DNA of 9,080 nt from Desulfobacula sp. (lineage in GTDB: Bacteria; Desulfobacterota; Desulfobacteria; Desulfobacterales; Desulfobacteraceae). The number at the start of each line of letters is the position of its first letter. Position 1 is the stretch's first letter. A program made the position numbers and the translations under genes. Location: assembly GCA_023144585.1 (NCBI GenBank), contig JAGLFI010000035.1, forward strand, positions 1-9,080. Reading direction: 5' to 3'. The notes under the pieces were generated by a model that did no database searches, was not told the DNA's origin, and worked only from the letters and a program-made list of their open reading frames with translations. Of this stretch, positions 7,245 through 9,080 are shown piece by piece.

Positions 7245-8024
7245 TTGATTCAAATCAATGGCTTTGGAATCCGATATTACAGTTTAATGTACCTTCTTGC
7301 CTTTGTGACCGTATATGTTTTAATAAAATACAGGCTTAGGACTGAAAAATTTGATATAGAGATGAACCTTATAGATGATTTCATCGTATGGGCCGCCATC
7401 GGGGTTCTTCTCGGCGGACGACTTGGATATGTCCTGTTCTATGATTTTCAATATTACATCCTCCATCCGTTAAATATTTTTTCACCATTTGATTTTTATA
7501 ATGGATTCACTTTTACAGGAATTTCCGGGATGTCCTATCATGGGGGACTTTTAGGTGTTATTGCAGCTGTTTATTTTTTTTGCAGAAAAAATAATATCAA
7601 TCTATGGGAATTTTCAGATCTCTTAAGTCCTGCTGTACCTTTGGGATACACCTTTGGAAGGCTTGGAAATTTTTTTAATTCCGAACTTTTCGGGAAGGCT
7701 ACTACCCTGCCCTGGGGTATGGTTTTCCCGACTGATCCAAGCCATACATTAAGGCATCCTTCCCAGCTTTATGAAGCTTTTTTTGAAGAAATTGTGCTCT
7801 TTGTTATTTTATGGATGCTCCACAGAAAAAAAGCTTTTAGACACCTTATGTTCAGTTTATATTTACTTGGGTATGGACTAATAAGATTTATGATTGAGTT
7901 CACGCGAAAGCCAGATGACCATCTGAATTACATCTGGTCTGGTTTTACCATGGGGCAGATCTTATGTTTCATTATGGTATTGGCTGGATTTTCTATCTTG
8001 ATAAAAATAAAATGGAAAAATTGA
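7245..8024 (+). CDS. lgt: Prolipoprotein diacylglyceryl transferase Lgt
   Basis: Lgt is the inner-membrane enzyme that transfers diacylglycerol from phosphatidylglycerol to the lipobox cysteine of prolipoproteins, the first step of lipoprotein maturation. Counted from the TTG at 7245 (259 residues), the family signature GRLGNFFNSELFG sits at 138-150, with Arg139 matching the essential E. coli Arg143; GMSYHGG at 95-101 has the conserved His99; RHPSQLYE (170-177) and GLIRFMIEFTRKPD (211-224) are also characteristic. Around seven hydrophobic segments are visible, including 12-28, 46-66, 100-112, 180-192, 200-216 and 235-255. The TTG is not well supported: there is no ribosome binding site before it, and the in-frame codons just upstream (7224-7244) encode PYRISPY, which looks like the normal Lgt N-terminus. 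The likelier original start is the codon at 7221, now ATA. A 66-base gap separates lgt from the ureohydrolase; co-transcription is plausible. Confidence 0.95.
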   Translation: MIQINGFGIRYYSLMYLLAFVTVYVLIKYRLRTEKFDIEMNLIDDFIVWAAIGVLLGGRLGYVLFYDFQYYILHPLNIFSPFDFYNGFTFTGISGMSYHGGLLGVIAAVYFFCRKNNINLWEFSDLLSPAVPLGYTFGRLGNFFNSELFGKATTLPWGMVFPTDPSHTLRHPSQLYEAFFEEIVLFVILWMLHRKKAFRHLMFSLYLLGYGLIRFMIEFTRKPDDHLNYIWSGFTMGQILCFIMVLAGFSILIKIKWKN

Positions 8025-8036
8025 TTTTATTTTTTT
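8003..8036 (+). terminator. All-A/T inverted repeat with T run at the lgt stop, possible weak terminator
   Basis: An 11-base arm (8003-8013, AAAAATAAAAT) is perfectly complementary to 8024-8034, with a 10-base loop. The 5' arm lies in the last lgt codons and the loop holds most of the stop codon. The T run 8030-8036 overlaps the 3' arm. There is no G or C in the stem, so stability is low. A fresh promoter directly downstream fits a transcription boundary here. Confidence 0.4.
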
Positions 8037-8063
8037 AAAACTGTCAGGGATAATGTAAAATAC

Positions 8064-8091
8064 TTGACAAATAAAGCTCAGGCCTCATTAT
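8064..8091 (+). promoter_or_regulatory. Sigma70-type promoter of fxsA
   Basis: A perfect -35 hexamer TTGACA (8064-8069) is followed after 16 bases by CATTAT (8086-8091), which matches the -10 consensus at 4 of 6 positions. Transcription would start near 8098, leaving a leader of about 30 bases that carries the fxsA ribosome binding site. This is the best promoter match in the window and implies that fxsA starts a new transcription unit. Confidence 0.55.
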
Positions 8092-8128
8092 GTTGAATAT
8101 TATATAGAACCTATGAGGAGCAAATAGC

Positions 8129-8524
8129 ATGCTTTTAAAATTATTTTTATATTTTACCCTGATTCCGGTTATTGAGCTTTACTTATTAATAAAAATTGGA
8201 ACCATCCTTGGAGGTTTTAATACGATTTTGCTGGTCATTCTGACAGGATTTTTGGGCGCCTGGCTTGCCAGACTGGAAAGCATGAACACTATGATGAGGC
8301 TTAGAACAAACCTGAACCAGGGACTGATGCCGGCGGAAGAATTAATTGATGCCGTCATTATATTCATTGCGGGCGTTGTATTGATCACACCCGGACTGAT
8401 CACAGATGTTTTTGGACTCCTCTTGTTATGGCCTTTGACACGAAATAAATTTAAACGAATGTTAAGAAAAAAATTCGATGCCATGCAATTACAAGGTGAT
8501 ATTAATATTACACGTTTTCATTAA
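8129..8524 (+). CDS. fxsA: FxsA-family inner membrane protein
   Basis: This 131-residue protein belongs to the FxsA family, small cytoplasmic-membrane proteins named after E. coli FxsA, whose overproduction relieves F-plasmid exclusion of phage T7; the normal role is not well known. Hydrophobic segments are at about 4-22, 26-47 and 72-101. Family features are the early LIPVIELYLLIKIG (Pro13, Glu16), the glycine-rich TGFLGAWLARLE (39-50), and the block GVVLITPGLITDVFGLLLL (82-100) with the PGxxTD motif at 88-93, then WPLTR and a basic cytosolic tail. GAGGAG at 8115-8120, eight bases before the ATG, is a strong ribosome binding site and settles the start. It has its own predicted promoter and is separated from lgt by 104 bases. 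Confidence 0.9.
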   Translation: MLLKLFLYFTLIPVIELYLLIKIGTILGGFNTILLVILTGFLGAWLARLESMNTMMRLRTNLNQGLMPAEELIDAVIIFIAGVVLITPGLITDVFGLLLLWPLTRNKFKRMLRKKFDAMQLQGDINITRFH

Positions 8525-8525
8525 T

Positions 8526-8699
8526 TTTGAGTGGATAGCTTATGTTAAAGAACTCTTACAGATACCCGATAATATAATAATTGAATCGATTATTACTATA
8601 GGATATCCTGATGAAATAAAAAAAGATTACTCAAAAGATTCTTTGCAATTCCATAAAGTTTCTTTTAATACAGATAGTATAAAGGATGCATGGAGATAA
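8526..8699 (+). pseudogene. Nitroreductase-like C-terminal remnant
   Basis: The frame reads 57 codons to a TAA and resembles only the last third of a nitroreductase (NfsA/NfnB-like flavoenzyme): VKELLQIPDNIIIESIITIGYPDE is the familiar helix-strand segment (KxLLxIP then xxxIxIGYP), and the following HKVSFN and terminal DAW fit the family's extreme C-terminus. The FMN-binding N-terminal region and the whole middle are missing because fxsA ends immediately upstream. No ATG, GTG or TTG starts this frame after fxsA; the only upstream ATG (8478) lies inside fxsA in another frame with no ribosome binding site. The open, undamaged C-terminus suggests a fairly recent deletion, or that the fragment is tolerated as a leader for the next gene. 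A functional short protein is unlikely. The assignment is by motif memory, not alignment. Confidence 0.55.
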
Positions 8700-9080
8700 A
8701 AACCCAAATTCTAAAAATGATCCAGAAAAAAGATAGTGATCTGCAGACTCTCCCGGTTGTTGTTGATAGAATCATCAGTGTCGCGTCAGATGAAAAAACG
8801 ACGACAGAAGAGCTTGCACAGGTTATATCTTATGACCAGGGAATGACAAATAAATTATTAAGGCTTTCCAACTCCATTTACTATGCACAAAAAACAAAAG
8901 TTGAAACCATAAAAAGAGCCATTATCATTATCGGCTTTGATGAAGTCATCGGTATTGCTCTTGGCATGGGAATTTTATCCTCGCTTACAGACAAATCAGG
9001 CTTAACTCTTGACATGAAAGCTTTATGGATACATGGTATCGGTGTAGCCACGGCTTCCAAAGAACTTGCAAAAAGAACAA
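8690..9080 (+). CDS. HDOD-domain protein, N-terminal part
   Basis: The gene runs off the right edge; 130 codons are visible. They encode the start of an HDOD domain, a metal-site-lacking relative of HD phosphohydrolases found in bacterial signalling proteins, often with GGDEF, EAL or receiver domains. Visible hallmarks are LQTLPVVVDRII (18-29), ELAQVISYDQGMTNKLLRLSNSIYYA (41-66), VETIKRAIIIIGFDEVIGIALG (71-92), and WIHGIGVATASKELAKR near the end, where HD proteins would carry a catalytic His and the HDOD version does not need it. No signal peptide is seen, so it is cytosolic. ATG 8690 is taken as start because AAGGA (8682-8686) lies just upstream, although at only 3 bases it is closer than ideal; the next in-frame ATG (8717) has no such site. 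The start overlaps the stop of the nitroreductase remnant by 10 bases, as if the two were once coupled. The downstream domains are unknown. Confidence 0.85.
   Translation, partial: MEIKTQILKMIQKKDSDLQTLPVVVDRIISVASDEKTTTEELAQVISYDQGMTNKLLRLSNSIYYAQKTKVETIKRAIIIIGFDEVIGIALGMGILSSLTDKSGLTLDMKALWIHGIGVATASKELAKRT

Noticed and set aside
1..9080. CRISPR arrays, tRNA/rRNA genes, insertion sequences, riboswitches, phage att sites
   Set aside because: By eye I found no regularly spaced repeats, cloverleaf-like segments, transposase frames or terminal repeats; weak or diverged examples could be missed without computation.

Overview
The window is a dense, nearly all plus-strand stretch of bacterial housekeeping genes, AT-rich in its intergenic regions. 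Gene content and protein style (M23 peptidase next to secA; clpS-clpA-aat; ureohydrolase; lgt; fxsA; HDOD protein) suggest a Gram-negative bacterium, most likely a low-GC Desulfobacterota (Desulfobacteraceae-like sulfate reducer). The lineage is an inference from recalled family resemblance, not from a search.

Layout: 1-359 is the C-terminal catalytic half of an M23 (LytM-type) metallopeptidase cut by the window edge. 360-526 is an AT-rich gap that probably holds the secA promoter. 527-3049 is secA (preprotein translocase ATPase). It is followed with almost no spacing by clpS (3062-3370), clpA (3373-5631) and aat (5632-6333). An arginase/agmatinase-family ureohydrolase reading frame (to 7178) overlaps the end of aat, and lgt (to 8024) follows after a 66-base gap. 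An all-A/T inverted repeat lies at the lgt stop. A good sigma70-type promoter (TTGACA-16-CATTAT) then drives fxsA (8129-8524). 8526-8699 encodes only the C-terminal third or so of a nitroreductase-like protein with no start of its own and looks like a gene remnant. An HDOD-domain protein starts at 8690 and runs off the window.

How the genes fit together: ClpS, ClpA and Aat are the adaptor, unfoldase and aminoacyl-transferase of the bacterial N-degron (Leu/Phe N-end rule) pathway, here as one tightly packed block. The ClpP protease itself is not in the window. SecA, Lgt, the M23 peptidase and FxsA belong to envelope and export functions. secA through lgt could be one transcription unit, and fxsA onward a second.

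The points most worth a second look are start-site anomalies. The ureohydrolase frame has no canonical ATG/GTG start near its domain. An ATG with a purine-rich leader lies in the -1-compensated frame just before an A8 tract, where a slip or one extra A would restore a normal-length protein. The family-like N-terminus of lgt extends upstream of its first usable start (TTG) to an ATA codon at 7221 that sits at ideal distance from a GGTGA element. The nitroreductase remnant is the third oddity. I do not see a CRISPR array, transposon, tRNA, rRNA or a clear novel defence or biosynthetic system in this window.
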